A DNA stretch of 64,000 bases from an uncultured Prevotella sp. (GTDB taxonomy: Bacteria > Bacteroidota > Bacteroidia > Bacteroidales > Bacteroidaceae): the NCBI GenBank assembly GCA_900554695.1, contig USHV01000011.1:1-64000 (forward strand), written 5' to 3'. Shown here one piece after another: positions 1 to 9,271 of the stretch. The number at the start of each line of letters is the position of its first letter. The stretch's first letter is position 1. The position numbers were made by a program, and so were the translations under genes. A model generated the notes under the pieces. The model did not search any database and was not told where the DNA came from. It was given only the letters and a program-made list of their open reading frames with translations.

Positions 1-200
1 CAATTTTCGCTAATCACCAAATTTACAAACACTTACAATTCGTCGAACTCACGTTTATTATATATAACATATGCTCTCACAGCCCTGTTTGTTTTCGAAT
101 AAAAAGAGATAAGCCCCATACCATATTTCGAAAGAACCAGAAACACATTATGAAAAAGTACATATAGATGACTCAAAAATATGTATCGGGACATTAAACA

Positions 201-254
201 GCCAATATAAAAACACGATACAGCCCGTTCCGTAACTCGAAACGGGCTGTATCG
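201..254 (-). terminator. Terminator after the PBP1A gene
   Basis: A perfect 14-bp stem (216-229 with 241-254) and an 11-base loop lie beyond the stop codon of the minus-strand penicillin-binding protein gene. Read on the minus strand the hairpin is followed by a U-rich stretch, which fits an intrinsic terminator. I see nothing else in bases 1-394; the short open frame at 33-263 overlaps this hairpin and has no supporting signal. Confidence 0.75.
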
Positions 255-394
255 TAACCGCAAAAAGCGGATATGGATGTAAAAAACATTAATAACGGGC
301 GAATAGCCTCATGAGAAATTCCAGGCAGGAATTGCGTTACTTATATAAGTATTGTATTCAAGCAATAAACCAACACATCATTCTCCTCCGTGCG

Positions 395-2704
395 TCATTC
401 ATAAACCTCGTCGATGCCCAAAGTGCTGTTTTCCTCGTCTAACGCACAAGGATCGAAATCGTAAGGCATGTCGAACTTGACGGATGAGTCGTATCCCAAA
501 GTCTTGTCAGCATAGACTTTTTTCATGAAGTACGCCCATATAGGCAATGCCATAGTGGCTCCCTGCCCCATTCTCATAGAGTCGAAGTGCACATCACGGT
601 CCTCTCCTCCTACCCAACAGCCACTTACAAGCTGCGGAGTGAAGCCTACGAACCATGCATCGGAATTACGGTTGGTCGTACCAGTCTTACCTCCGATCTC
701 CCCTGGGATGTTATACTTATATCTCAGTCGTCCGGCCGTACCGCCATCTACGACTCCCTTCAGAAGGACAAGCATCTTATTTGCGCTCTCCTCACTGATA
801 ACCTCATTCATTCGAGGTCTGAAATTGGCAATGACATTACCTTCATTATCTTCTATCCTTGTTACAAACAACGGAGCTGTGCGGATGCCATGATTTACGA
901 AAGTGGTATATCCGCTCACCATCTCGGCAACAGAAACCTCACATGGTCCGAGACACAGAGACATGGAAGGATATATATCTGGATTATTGATACCGAAATC
1001 GTGCAACAGACTTACGAACTGCTGCGGATTGAGCTTACTCATAAGATAGGCCGATATCCAGTTGTTTGACTGGGCAAGTCCCCACTTCAGCGTGACAAGT
1101 TCGCCATAACGCTTGCGGCTCGTGTTGCGCGGAGTCCAAGGCTTGCCGCCCACAATATAGGTCTGCTGTACGTTAGGCGCCTTGTCGCAAGGCGAGAAAC
1201 CGTTCTCCATTGCCAGTGCATAAAGGAACGGTTTTATGGTAGATCCTATCTGACGTCTTCCGTTCATCACCATGTCATACATGAAATGCGAATAGTCCAG
1301 TCCGCCGACATAAGCCTTCACCTCACCAGTCTTCGGGTCCATGCTCATGAATCCGGCCCTGAGGAACGACTTAACATAACGAATGCTGTCAAGCGGCGTC
1401 ATCACGGTGTCTATATCGCCATGATATGTAAATACAGACATCTCGACCGGCGTATGGAACGCCTTCTTTATTTCCTCGTCAGAAGCTCCAGCTGCCTTCA
1501 TCTCCCTATATCTCTCACTCTGCCTTACCGAGCGTTCCATTATCTGACTCACCTGCTTGGCTGTCAGCGCATCGGAAAAAGGAGCATTGCGTTTCTTGCG
1601 TTTCTCCTTGAAGAACTCAGGCTGCAGATATTTCGCCACATGACCGTAAACCGATTCCTCCGCATAGCGCTGCATCCTTGAGTCAACGGTGGTATAAACC
1701 TTCAATCCGTCCGTATTAAGATTATACGGCTTGCCGTCTTTCTTGAAATTCTTGTTACACCAACCATACAACGGATCGCTCACCCACGCAATGGAGTCGA
1801 GCACATACTGTCTTAGGTTCCAGTCGGGATAGTTGTCACGCTCCGGACGTTCGGCCGTCATATACATTCTAAGGAACTCGCGGAAGTAAGGCGCGATGCC
1901 GTTTTTATGGTCAGTACGGTGGAAATCCAGGTTCAGCGGTTCGTCAGAATACTGATTATATTCGGCTCTCGACAGATAGCCCGCCTTTCTCATCTGATTG
2001 AGCACCACGTTGCGGCGCTCCCTGCAACGCTCGGGATATCTGACAGGATTGAACAGCGACGGATTCTTGCACAATCCTATCAATGTAGCAGCCTCTGTCA
2101 CCGTGAGATCTTTAGGCTCCTTATTAAAATATGTATTAGACGCAGTCTTTATTCCGACAGCATTATGCAGGAAGTCGAAATAATTGAGATAAAGGGCTAT
2201 TATTTCCTCCTTTGTATAATAGCGCTCCAACTTAACGGCAATAACCCACTCTATCGGTTTCTGCAAAAGTCTTTCCACCGTGCTTCCGGCTGTTTCGGAA
2301 TAGAGCTGCTTTGCCAACTGCTGAGTGATGGTAGAGCCGCCTCCCGCGCTCTCCTGGCCGAGGAGTCCTCTCTTCACCATCGCACGTCCGAGTGCTATGA
2401 AGTCGATTCCGGAATGGTCGTAAAAACGTTCATCCTCCGTGGCTATAAGCGCCTGCACAAGATGCGGGGACAGATTGGAATAAGAAACGCATATACGGTT
2501 CTCTCTGTTCAAATTCCATGTACCGATCACTTTGCCGTCAGACGAATAAATCTGCGTGGCAAATCTGCTTATAGGATTCTGCAAGTCCTCGAGCGGAGGC
2601 ATATATCCTATCCATCCGAACCATATGGCCGTAAACGCCACCGCACCCGTGACAAAACCTAAAACTAATAATCCCCAAAGAAAATGAACAAATATTTTTC
2701 TCAT
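395..2704 (-). CDS. mrcA: Penicillin-binding protein 1A, bifunctional transglycosylase/transpeptidase
   Basis: This class A penicillin-binding protein polymerises glycan strands and cross-links peptidoglycan at the outer face of the inner membrane. The 769-residue product starts with a short cytoplasmic piece and one membrane anchor (about 5-28). The GT51 glycosyltransferase domain carries the catalytic ATEDERFY motif near residue 90. The transpeptidase domain has STIK near 487 (catalytic Ser), an SNN motif near 547 and KTGT near 672. The frame stays open upstream to 2755, but the start at 2704 (MRKIF) is preferred: the -7 promoter box at 2726-2733 lies inside that extension, and the shorter start puts the anchor at the N-terminus. 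It appears to be a single-gene unit. Confidence 0.93.
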   Translation of the reverse strand: MRKIFVHFLWGLLVLGFVTGAVAFTAIWFGWIGYMPPLEDLQNPISRFATQIYSSDGKVIGTWNLNRENRICVSYSNLSPHLVQALIATEDERFYDHSGIDFIALGRAMVKRGLLGQESAGGGSTITQQLAKQLYSETAGSTVERLLQKPIEWVIAVKLERYYTKEEIIALYLNYFDFLHNAVGIKTASNTYFNKEPKDLTVTEAATLIGLCKNPSLFNPVRYPERCRERRNVVLNQMRKAGYLSRAEYNQYSDEPLNLDFHRTDHKNGIAPYFREFLRMYMTAERPERDNYPDWNLRQYVLDSIAWVSDPLYGWCNKNFKKDGKPYNLNTDGLKVYTTVDSRMQRYAEESVYGHVAKYLQPEFFKEKRKKRNAPFSDALTAKQVSQIMERSVRQSERYREMKAAGASDEEIKKAFHTPVEMSVFTYHGDIDTVMTPLDSIRYVKSFLRAGFMSMDPKTGEVKAYVGGLDYSHFMYDMVMNGRRQIGSTIKPFLYALAMENGFSPCDKAPNVQQTYIVGGKPWTPRNTSRKRYGELVTLKWGLAQSNNWISAYLMSKLNPQQFVSLLHDFGINNPDIYPSMSLCLGPCEVSVAEMVSGYTTFVNHGIRTAPLFVTRIEDNEGNVIANFRPRMNEVISEESANKMLVLLKGVVDGGTAGRLRYKYNIPGEIGGKTGTTNRNSDAWFVGFTPQLVSGCWVGGEDRDVHFDSMRMGQGATMALPIWAYFMKKVYADKTLGYDSSVKFDMPYDFDPCALDEENSTLGIDEVYE

Positions 2705-2725
2705 GACCGGAAACCGATTTTTCGG

Positions 2726-2756
2726 CAAAGATAATGTAATTAGAATAAAAAGCAAA
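2726..2756 (-). promoter_or_regulatory. Promoter of the PBP1A gene
   Basis: On the minus strand a TATCTTTG -7 box (2726-2733) is preceded after 19 bases by TTTG (2753-2756). This matches the Bacteroidota housekeeping promoter. It predicts a short leader and supports the start codon at 2704. Confidence 0.7.
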
Positions 2757-2965
2757 ACAAATATACCTATATTTTATATAACGCATCACGCGCACAACGG
2801 CACGCAGCCATAACGGCGACATGGGGGCAACACGATGAAAAGCCGTGTGTCATCAACCGCGACACCCGGCAATCGCAGTCGTCCGGCATGTCAATATCGT
2901 TATGATAGAAGCTCAAGAGAAATTCGCAGCGGATTGGTTTAAATAAAAAATCGCGGCTTCGATGA

Positions 2966-3597
2966 AGAATAAGTGTTGATTGTTTCTGATGAAACGAAAC
3001 CAAAGGGGCAGCTTACAGATTGTAACCGGATTTTGATTTTCCCGCTTGAGTTTTCTGTTCTACCCCGAAAAATAAGCGCATATTTGCGGACAGACTCTCA
3101 CTCGGGCGCAAATACGCGAAAAATAAGAGGTTTTCGCAAGATACTGAATATCAACAGCTTAACTTCAGAGGATGTTATTTCACTTTGCAATATACACCAT
3201 TTCGGCATGCGAAATGGCCTATATTGGAGTGCGATATGGTGCTTTTCAGCCCCCGAAATGGGCTTAATCAGACTGCGAAACGGGCAATATCAGAACGCCA
3301 TTCGGTTTATTTCGGACTACGTTATAGGGTATATGCCTAAGTAGTTCGGGCTGAAACAGTCTTTATTACGTTCGATTTAACATCCCTTTACATCTCTTTT
3401 GAGAAAATATTTTGTCAAAATTCAGTCAAGAAAAATTGTAAGCATCTCCTTTAAGTTTCCTTGGAAAACACGGATATAAGCAGTGAGAAAAGGCATGGAA
3501 AGTATTTATCCGAAGAGTCGGAAGTATGCGCCCATCTTGCAATGATGATTTACCGGTTGTGACACGGTGGATTTATTATTTTGGCAACATTAATGTA
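2966..3597. repeat. Full-length intergenic repeat element, copy A
   Basis: This stretch is homologous along its whole length to 31001-31632 read in reverse. From left to right it has a segment containing an imperfect dyad, one arm being CGCAAATACGCG at 3107-3118; then a 22-bp repeat array (3187-3340); then a conserved AT-rich segment with TTTTGTCAAAAT near 3410; then a tail ending in a match around 3520-3597. It fills most of the 1.3-kb gap between PBP1A and pyrB. Open frames cross it (2973-3344, 3526-3790), but they are explained by the repeats and have no start signals. Function is unknown. Confidence 0.8.
3187..3340. repeat. 22-bp mosaic array A (7 units)
   Basis: Seven consecutive 22-base units stay in register with no insertions. 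Units share a GCGAAATGGGC-like half and a TATCAGACT-like half. CCATTTCG (3197-3204) and CGAAATGG (3210-3217) form inverted arms. The block 3229-3253 contains GCGATATGGTGCTTTTC, the sequence that is inverted in the other full-length copy. There are no spacers, so this is not CRISPR. Confidence 0.85.
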
Positions 3598-4005
3598 TTT
3601 TTGCGGCAACATCAATTTTTATTATTACGTGACTCCCATGCCGTCCATGTTCATACCGCCCGCGTTAACCATAAGTATCCCGCCATTCCGTCGTTCTTCA
3701 CAAACAATACCTTCCCCCACAGAACTGTTGATGAACTGCATAAATCTTACGAAAGATTGTATCATTAAATTCGCCGTGATGCGCGGATAAGTTTTTTATT
3801 TTTCCGGTTGTTTGTATGGTTAATCCGGATAAAGTATGTTGCAGTCAGCCATACACCAACAGCGGCCGGCCGAACGCCATACATACAGAGCGCAATATGC
3901 AAGACACAAAAATGCATCTGCTGAGTCATTAATCCACAACAAAGCCCGTTTAATTGAAAAAATATGATTAATTTAGCGGTCGAAAGCAAAAAATCATATA
4001 ACATA

Positions 4006-4950
4006 ATGAAACACGATTTCGTAACAATTGCCGACCTGTCAAAAGACAAGATCATGTACATGATAAGGCTGGCACAGGAATTCGAGAAACATCCTAACAG
4101 AGAACTGCTGAAGGGAAAGATTGTAGCAACCCTGTTCTTCGAACCGTCAACGCGCACAAGACTCAGCTTCGAGACAGCAGCCAACCGCCTCGGAGCCAAG
4201 GTGATAGGCTTCTCAGACGCAAAGGCATCGAGCGTGACAAAAGGCGAGACGCTGAAGGACACCATACTGATGGTGTCCAACTATGCTGATGTCATCGTGA
4301 TGCGTCACTACATAGAGGGCGCGGCGCAATATGCGAGCGAAATATCACCGGTGCCGATAGTAAATGCCGGAGACGGTGCCCACATGCATCCGTCGCAGTG
4401 TCTGCTCGATCTCTATTCGATATACAAGACCCAGGGCACACTCGAGAATCTGAACATATATCTCGTCGGCGACCTGAAGTACGGACGTACGGTGCACTCG
4501 CTCATAACAGCCATGCGCCACTTCAATCCGACATTCCACTTCATCGCACCTGAGGAGCTCGCAATGCCTAACGAATATAAGCTGTATTGCAAGCAGCACG
4601 GCATCAAGTTTGAGGAGCACACCGAATTCAACGACGAGATAATCGCAAATGCCGACATACTGTATATGACACGAGTGCAGAAGGAACGCTTCTCCGACCT
4701 CATGGAATATGAACGGGTGAAGAACGTATACATACTGAAAAACTCGATGCTGAAAAACGCGAAGGAAAACATGAAGATTCTCCATCCGCTGCCAAGAGTG
4801 AACGAAATAGCCTACGACGTTGACGCCAATCCGCACGCATACTACATACAGCAGGCCGGCAACGGTCTCTATGCACGCGAGGCAATCTTCAGTCATGTTC
4901 TCGACATTAGTATTGACGATGTGATAAACGACAATACTATAATTAAATAG
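4006..4950 (+). CDS. pyrB: Aspartate carbamoyltransferase, catalytic subunit
   Basis: PyrB condenses carbamoyl phosphate with aspartate, the first committed step of pyrimidine synthesis, in the cytoplasm. The 314-residue product has the carbamoyl-phosphate loop STRTR (48-52), then HPSQ, and HPLPRVNEI near the C-terminus, all typical of the family, and is of usual length. An in-frame ATG at 3964 would add 14 residues without family character, so MKHDF at 4006 is preferred. pyrI follows after 41 bases, so the two probably form an operon giving the regulated ATCase holoenzyme. No clear promoter box was found just upstream. Confidence 0.97.
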   Translation: MKHDFVTIADLSKDKIMYMIRLAQEFEKHPNRELLKGKIVATLFFEPSTRTRLSFETAANRLGAKVIGFSDAKASSVTKGETLKDTILMVSNYADVIVMRHYIEGAAQYASEISPVPIVNAGDGAHMHPSQCLLDLYSIYKTQGTLENLNIYLVGDLKYGRTVHSLITAMRHFNPTFHFIAPEELAMPNEYKLYCKQHGIKFEEHTEFNDEIIANADILYMTRVQKERFSDLMEYERVKNVYILKNSMLKNAKENMKILHPLPRVNEIAYDVDANPHAYYIQQAGNGLYAREAIFSHVLDISIDDVINDNTIIK

Positions 4951-4991
4951 TCATACACGAAACACAACAAAAAACATCAATCAGTAAATCC

Positions 4992-5447
4992 ATGAGTAAG
5001 ACAGAAAGACTGGTTGCCGCAATTAAAAACGGAACCGTCATAGATCATATTCCGGCAGAAAAGACCTATCAGGTCGCATCACTTCTTGAGCTGCAGAAAC
5101 TCAATACGCCGGTGACGATAGGCAACAACTATCCGTCAAAGAAATTAGGCAGCAAGGGTATAATAAAGATATCAGACAAATTCTTCACCGACGAAGAGAT
5201 ATCACGCCTGTCGGTCGTAGCACCAAAGGTTGTGCTTAACATCATACGCGACTACGAGGTGGTGGAGAAAAAGACAGTGGAGATACCCGACGAGCTGCGC
5301 GGAATCGTGAAATGCAACAACCCGAAATGCATCACCAACAACGAACCGATGGAGACTGTGTTCAACATTGTCGATAAGGAGCAGGGCATACTCAAATGCC
5401 ACTACTGCGACAAGGAACAGGACATAAACAAGGTGGAACTGGTTTGA
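4992..5447 (+). CDS. pyrI: Aspartate carbamoyltransferase, regulatory subunit
   Basis: PyrI binds nucleotide effectors and links PyrB trimers into the allosteric ATCase. The 151-residue product has the N-terminal nucleotide-binding domain, including the family's VIDHIPA segment near residues 16-22. The C-terminal zinc domain has four cysteines (C108, C113, C136, C139) in the expected CX4C...CX2C pattern. Length is standard. Its position directly after pyrB supports a joint operon. Confidence 0.97.
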   Translation: MSKTERLVAAIKNGTVIDHIPAEKTYQVASLLELQKLNTPVTIGNNYPSKKLGSKGIIKISDKFFTDEEISRLSVVAPKVVLNIIRDYEVVEKKTVEIPDELRGIVKCNNPKCITNNEPMETVFNIVDKEQGILKCHYCDKEQDINKVELV

Positions 5448-5465
5448 CTTTCTGCATGAACCAGA

Positions 5466-5495
5466 TTGCCGATAAAAGAAAAAGAATTAACTTTG
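5466..5495 (+). promoter_or_regulatory. Promoter of glyA
   Basis: TTG at 5466-5468, 19 bases, then TAACTTTG at 5488-5495 fit the Bacteroidota consensus. The predicted leader to the glyA ATG is about 50 bases. It indicates that glyA is transcribed separately from pyrBI. Confidence 0.7.
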
Positions 5496-5552
5496 CAACA
5501 AAGATTATTGCGCCTACAAACATATTTCATATAAACAAATACAGAAACCGAA

Positions 5553-6833
5553 ATGAAAAGAGACCAGCAGATCTTCGATCTTATCGAAAAGGAACATCAA
5601 CGCCAGCTGAAAGGCATTGAACTGATTGCATCAGAGAACTTTGTAAGCGACGAAGTGATGGAAGCCATGGGCTCATGGCTCACCAACAAATACGCAGAGG
5701 GATATCCCGGAAAGAGATATTACGGCGGATGCGGAGTCGTAGATGAAGTGGAGACACTCGCCATTGAAAGAGTGAAAAAGCTCTTCGGAGCCGAATATGC
5801 CAACGTGCAGCCGCACTCAGGAGCACAAGCCAACGCAGCCGTACTGCTGGCCGTACTGAAACCCGGTGACACATTCCTCGGACTGAACCTCGCACACGGA
5901 GGTCATCTTTCACACGGATCATCGGTCAACACATCGGGTATTCTGTATCATGCCGTCGGCTACAACCTCAACAGAGAGACCGGACGCGTTGACTACGACG
6001 AGATGGAACAGCTCGCCATAGAGAACAAGCCGAAACTCATCATCGGCGGAGGATCGGCATACAGCCGCGAGTGGGACTACAAACGCATGCGCGAGATTGC
6101 CGACAAGGTAGGCGCACTGCTCATGATCGACATGGCTCACCCGGCAGGACTCATTGCAGCCGGACTGCTCGACAACCCTGTGAAGTATGCACACATCGTG
6201 ACATCGACAACCCACAAGACTCTGCGCGGACCGCGTGGCGGTATCATCCTCATGGGCAAGGACTTCGAGAATCCATGGGGCCTGAAGACCAATAAGGGAC
6301 AGGTGAAGATGATGAGCCAGCTGCTCAATTCGGCAGTATTCCCGGGAACACAGGGCGGACCGCTCGAGCACGTCATCGCAGCCAAGGCAGTGGCATTCGG
6401 CGAGGCTCTGCAACCGGAGTTCAAGGAGTGGGCAAAACAGGTACAGAAAAACGCCAAGGTGCTTGCCGACGAACTCATGAAGCGCGGATTCACCATCGTA
6501 AGCGGCGGTACTGACAACCACTCGATGCTCGTAGACCTGCGCTCAAAATATCCTGACCTCACCGGTAAGGTGGCTGAGAACGCTCTCGTAGCAGCCGACA
6601 TCACCGTGAACAAGAACATGGTGCCGTACGACACACGCAGCGCATTCCAGACATCAGGCATTCGCCTCGGCACACCGGCAATAACCACACGCGGTGCCAA
6701 GGAAGACCTCATGGTTGAGATAGCAGCCCTCATAGAGGAAGTGCTCAACGATCCGGAGAACGAGGAAGTGATAACAAGCGTACGCCACAGAGTGAACGAG
6801 ACGATGAAGAACTATCCTCTCTTCGCTTATTAA
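5553..6833 (+). CDS. glyA: Serine hydroxymethyltransferase
   Basis: GlyA is a PLP enzyme that interconverts serine and glycine while loading one-carbon units onto tetrahydrofolate. The 426-residue product has the usual length. It shows the family motif TSTTHKTLRGPRGG with the PLP lysine at residue 222, an early YAEGYPGKRYYGG substrate-binding segment, and the aspartate of the DMAH segment. It has its own promoter and is followed by a hairpin terminator, so it is probably monocistronic. Confidence 0.98.
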   Translation: MKRDQQIFDLIEKEHQRQLKGIELIASENFVSDEVMEAMGSWLTNKYAEGYPGKRYYGGCGVVDEVETLAIERVKKLFGAEYANVQPHSGAQANAAVLLAVLKPGDTFLGLNLAHGGHLSHGSSVNTSGILYHAVGYNLNRETGRVDYDEMEQLAIENKPKLIIGGGSAYSREWDYKRMREIADKVGALLMIDMAHPAGLIAAGLLDNPVKYAHIVTSTTHKTLRGPRGGIILMGKDFENPWGLKTNKGQVKMMSQLLNSAVFPGTQGGPLEHVIAAKAVAFGEALQPEFKEWAKQVQKNAKVLADELMKRGFTIVSGGTDNHSMLVDLRSKYPDLTGKVAENALVAADITVNKNMVPYDTRSAFQTSGIRLGTPAITTRGAKEDLMVEIAALIEEVLNDPENEEVITSVRHRVNETMKNYPLFAY

Positions 6834-6857
6834 GCATAGGCAACAACAGAATAAGTA

Positions 6858-6897
6858 AACGGGAGGAGCGGTCTGCAAACGACCTTTCTCCCGTTTT
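6858..6897 (+). terminator. Terminator after glyA
   Basis: Outer arms AACGGGAG and CTCCCGTT enclose an inner GGTC/GACC stem, followed by a short T run. It lies 25 bases past the glyA stop. Confidence 0.7.
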
Positions 6898-6914
6898 CCG
6901 ATATCACAAAAGAC

Positions 6915-7109
6915 ATGACACAACAAATCATCATATATATAATAATAGCCGCGGCTGTATTGAGTGCCGTTAAATGGGTGGCCGACACAATAAGGAATGC
7001 AAAAAAAGGCAATGCGGCCTGTGCGGGATGTCCTTTGGCCGAAGCCTGCAATGCTAAAAACAAGCGAAAATGCCCAAATATCGAAACAAATAATAAAAAA
7101 GACGCTTAA
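6915..7109 (+). CDS. Small Cys-rich membrane protein, FeoB-associated type
   Basis: The 64-residue product has one membrane helix (about residues 4-20), a short basic linker, and then a cysteine cluster CAGCPLAEAC followed by another Cys in RKCPNI. This layout matches the small FeoB-associated Cys-rich proteins common in Bacteroidota and Firmicutes, which sit beside ferrous-iron transporters. Here no feoB is nearby, so the iron link is only inferred. The cysteine spacing suggests metal or cluster binding. It starts 18 bases after the glyA terminator and may depend on read-through or on a promoter I could not identify. Confidence 0.6.
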   Translation: MTQQIIIYIIIAAAVLSAVKWVADTIRNAKKGNAACAGCPLAEACNAKNKRKCPNIETNNKKDA

Positions 7110-7111
7110 AA

Positions 7112-7143
7112 TTTGCCGGATTAAATAAAAAATCATACCTTTG
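7112..7143 (+). promoter_or_regulatory. Promoter of tRNA-Cys
   Basis: TTTG at 7112-7115, 20 bases, then TACCTTTG at 7136-7143 match the Bacteroidota -33/-7 consensus. The tRNA begins 17 bases downstream of the -7 box. Confidence 0.8.
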
Positions 7144-7160
7144 CAATCGCAAATGAAAAC

Positions 7161-7232
7161 GGTGCCTTGGATGAGTGGCTTAGTCAACGGTCTGCAAAAC
7201 CGTGTACGGCGGTTCGAATCCGCCAGGCACCT
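7161..7232 (+). tRNA. tRNA-Cys (GCA)
   Basis: The acceptor arms GGTGCCT and AGGCACC pair and are followed by discriminator U, as expected for tRNA-Cys. The anticodon stem ACGGT/ACCGT encloses the loop CTGCAAA with anticodon GCA. The T arm GGCGGTTCGAATCCGCC is complete. CCA is not encoded. Confidence 0.95.
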
Positions 7233-7236
7233 CTCG

Positions 7237-7280
7237 AAGAACTACAATTAATTGAATAAATTATTTGTAGTTCTTTTTGT
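7237..7280 (+). terminator. Terminator after tRNA-Cys
   Basis: An 11-bp stem (AAGAACTACAA with TTGTAGTTCTT) is followed by a T run, directly after the tRNA. Confidence 0.8.
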
Positions 7281-7322
7281 TTAAATACCAATAACCTGAC
7301 AATAACCAAAACGCAAACACTT

Positions 7323-8633
7323 ATGAGAAAGACCTTTATCACTCTTCTGGCAGCACTGACTCTCGGCACAGGCCACATATACGCGCAAAGCTACCAGCCG
7401 GCACCCGAAAACCTTCAGGCAAGAAAGGAATTTCAAGACATGAAGTTCGGCATATTCCTGCATTGGGGCATCTACTCCATGCTTGCCGACGGCGAATGGG
7501 TGCAACACTCCAAACGTATAGACCGCAACGAATATTCCAAACTGGCAGGCGGATTCTATCCTTCACACTTCAGCGCACACGAATGGGTAAAAGCATTCAA
7601 GGAAGCCGGTGCAAAATACATCACAATAACATCGCGTCACCACGACGGTTTCTCCATGTTCGACTCTAAAGCCACCGACTACGACATCATTGACGCCACC
7701 CCTTTCAAGCGCGACATACTGAAAGAGTTGGCCGACGAATGTGACAGACAGGGTATAAAGCTGCACGTTTACTACTCGCACATGGACTGGTATCGCCCTG
7801 ACTATCCGCTCGGCGATACAAGCAAGGCCCTGCCCCAGCCCGAAGGCTCTGCCGACTGGAACTCGTACTTCAACTTCATGAACGCACAGCTCACCGAGAT
7901 ACTGACCAACTACGGCAAGATAGGAGCAATATGGTTTGACGGAATGTGGGACCATCCTAAAGACTTCGACTGGCAGCTCGACGAGCAATACGCACTCATA
8001 CACAAGCTGCAACCGGCATGCCTCATAGGAAACAATCACCACATGGCACCACACAATGGCGAGGACTTCCAGCTCTTCGAGCAGGACCTGCCGGGCGAGA
8101 ACAGCGCCGGATTCTCCGCAGGACAGGAAGTGAGCGACATGCTGCCGCTGGAATCGTGCCAGACCATGAACAACACGTGGGGATACAACATCACCGACAA
8201 GTCGTACAAATCGGCCGACGAACTGATAAGACGACTGGTGAAGTCGGCGGGAATGAACTCAAACCTGCTGCTCAACATAGGTCCGCGCCCTGACGGACAG
8301 CTGCCCGACGAAGCCATGGCAAGACTACAGGAGATAGGCAAATGGACCAAACGCTATGGCGAGACAATATACGGCACACGCGGCGGACTGATAAAGCCTC
8401 AACCATGGGGCGTCACCACACAGAAGGACAACACGCTCTACGTGCACATACTCGACCTCAAAGAGAAGAGCCTGACTATACCATTGAGCACTAAAAAGAT
8501 AAAGTCGGCAAGGATGTATGACGACGGCAGCAAGCTGAATTTGCAGAAACACGGCAACGACTCCACCGTTATCAATCTGCCGGCAGTACCGCAAAGCGTT
8601 GATACGATTGTGGAGATAATGCTGAAGAAATAA
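7323..8633 (+). CDS. Secreted alpha-L-fucosidase (GH29)
   Basis: This glycoside hydrolase removes alpha-linked fucose from host or plant glycans. The 436-residue product has a signal peptide ending near AQS (residue 21), so it is exported to the periplasm or surface. The GH29 (beta/alpha)8 domain shows the early FGIFLHWG and SRHHDGF motifs of the family. WFDG at residues 204-207 holds the expected nucleophile, Asp206. A short beta domain follows after about residue 350. No SusCD pair or other glycan-use gene is adjacent, so this is not a recognisable polysaccharide utilisation locus. Linkage specificity cannot be told. Confidence 0.93.
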   Translation: MRKTFITLLAALTLGTGHIYAQSYQPAPENLQARKEFQDMKFGIFLHWGIYSMLADGEWVQHSKRIDRNEYSKLAGGFYPSHFSAHEWVKAFKEAGAKYITITSRHHDGFSMFDSKATDYDIIDATPFKRDILKELADECDRQGIKLHVYYSHMDWYRPDYPLGDTSKALPQPEGSADWNSYFNFMNAQLTEILTNYGKIGAIWFDGMWDHPKDFDWQLDEQYALIHKLQPACLIGNNHHMAPHNGEDFQLFEQDLPGENSAGFSAGQEVSDMLPLESCQTMNNTWGYNITDKSYKSADELIRRLVKSAGMNSNLLLNIGPRPDGQLPDEAMARLQEIGKWTKRYGETIYGTRGGLIKPQPWGVTTQKDNTLYVHILDLKEKSLTIPLSTKKIKSARMYDDGSKLNLQKHGNDSTVINLPAVPQSVDTIVEIMLKK

Positions 8634-8807
8634 TGAGGAGAGAAGCGCGTCCACACTGACGGACGTGTATAAATATGCAATTATAAAAGACGAGTGCATT
8701 GATATAAAAATCAACTAAATAGAAAAAAGACGTCTCTCATAGGCACCATGATAAAAGAAAAAGAAAAGCATAAATAAACGACAACGACCATTAAAATTAT
8801 GACTTTA

Positions 8808-8862
8808 GCCCCCGCGGCAGTGTAGAAAGCATCGTTTTGCACCGTCACGAGGGCTTTTTTAT
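8808..8862 (+). terminator. Probable terminator after the fucosidase
   Basis: AGCCC and GGGCT arms close an imperfect hairpin followed by TTTTTTA. It is 175 bases past the fucosidase stop. I see no gene in 8634-9270; the 97-residue frame at 8981-9274 runs into the tRNA-Arg terminator and is rejected. Confidence 0.5.
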
Positions 8863-8888
8863 GCGTTCAGGAAGTCTTTGTCACAATA

Positions 8889-8954
8889 TGGGGGCTCCAT
8901 ATCACAAGCCCGGAATGGCTTTTTCTGCAACACGTGAAAAACATGTCACGACAA
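8889..8954. repeat. Possible remnant of the 22-bp mosaic repeat
   Basis: About three degenerate units resemble those of the arrays: a GGCTCCATATCACAAGCCC stretch, then GGCTTTTTCTGCAACACG, then AAAAACATGTCACGAC. The 22-base spacing holds but identity is low and the flanking landmarks of the other copies were not found. Confidence 0.3.
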
Positions 8955-9227
8955 TAGAAAAAACATAAACGACAGACAAAGTGAATATGTTGCGGCGACA
9001 AAAAGAATGTATTGTGGAAAAAACGCGAATTTATCATCACGTGAGCAAATGTGTCCGTAACTGCCACTGCTCTTATGTTGCCTGGAAGTTTTCCGACATT
9101 CTGTTATACTTCAGTAATAGAACCAAGCTCCACCGAATTTCTACCGAGCCGGAACAAAACATAAAACGCAACGTCACTGCTTATCTAATGTGTCAAAACA
9201 TGGCGGGCACACGGTTAATGCCAAGGA

Positions 9228-9266
9228 AACAAAAAAGGCTGTTCCGAATAATTTGGAACAGCCTTT
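9228..9266 (-). terminator. Terminator of the downstream tRNA-Arg copy
   Basis: On the minus strand a long stem (AAGGCTGTTCC with GGAACAGCCTT) is followed by a T run, immediately 3' of the tRNA at 9272-9345. A near-identical hairpin follows the second copy. Confidence 0.85.
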
Positions 9267-9271
9267 CTGTG

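Noticed and set aside
33..263. Open frame at the left edge
   Set aside because: It overlaps the PBP1A terminator hairpin and has no family character or start signal.
2973..3344. 123-residue open frame across array A, with a related 78-residue minus-strand frame across array B
   Set aside because: The two translations look alike (NGQYQNA, SDY-IGY), but the DNA copies align without gaps, so frames are kept automatically. No promoter or start signal fits, and the 22-base unit length makes repeats shift frame every unit. A codon-substitution test would decide.
3526..3790. Overlapping 80- and 69-residue frames
   Set aside because: They lie in the tail of repeat copy A, and the homologous region near 31 kb does not keep a frame.
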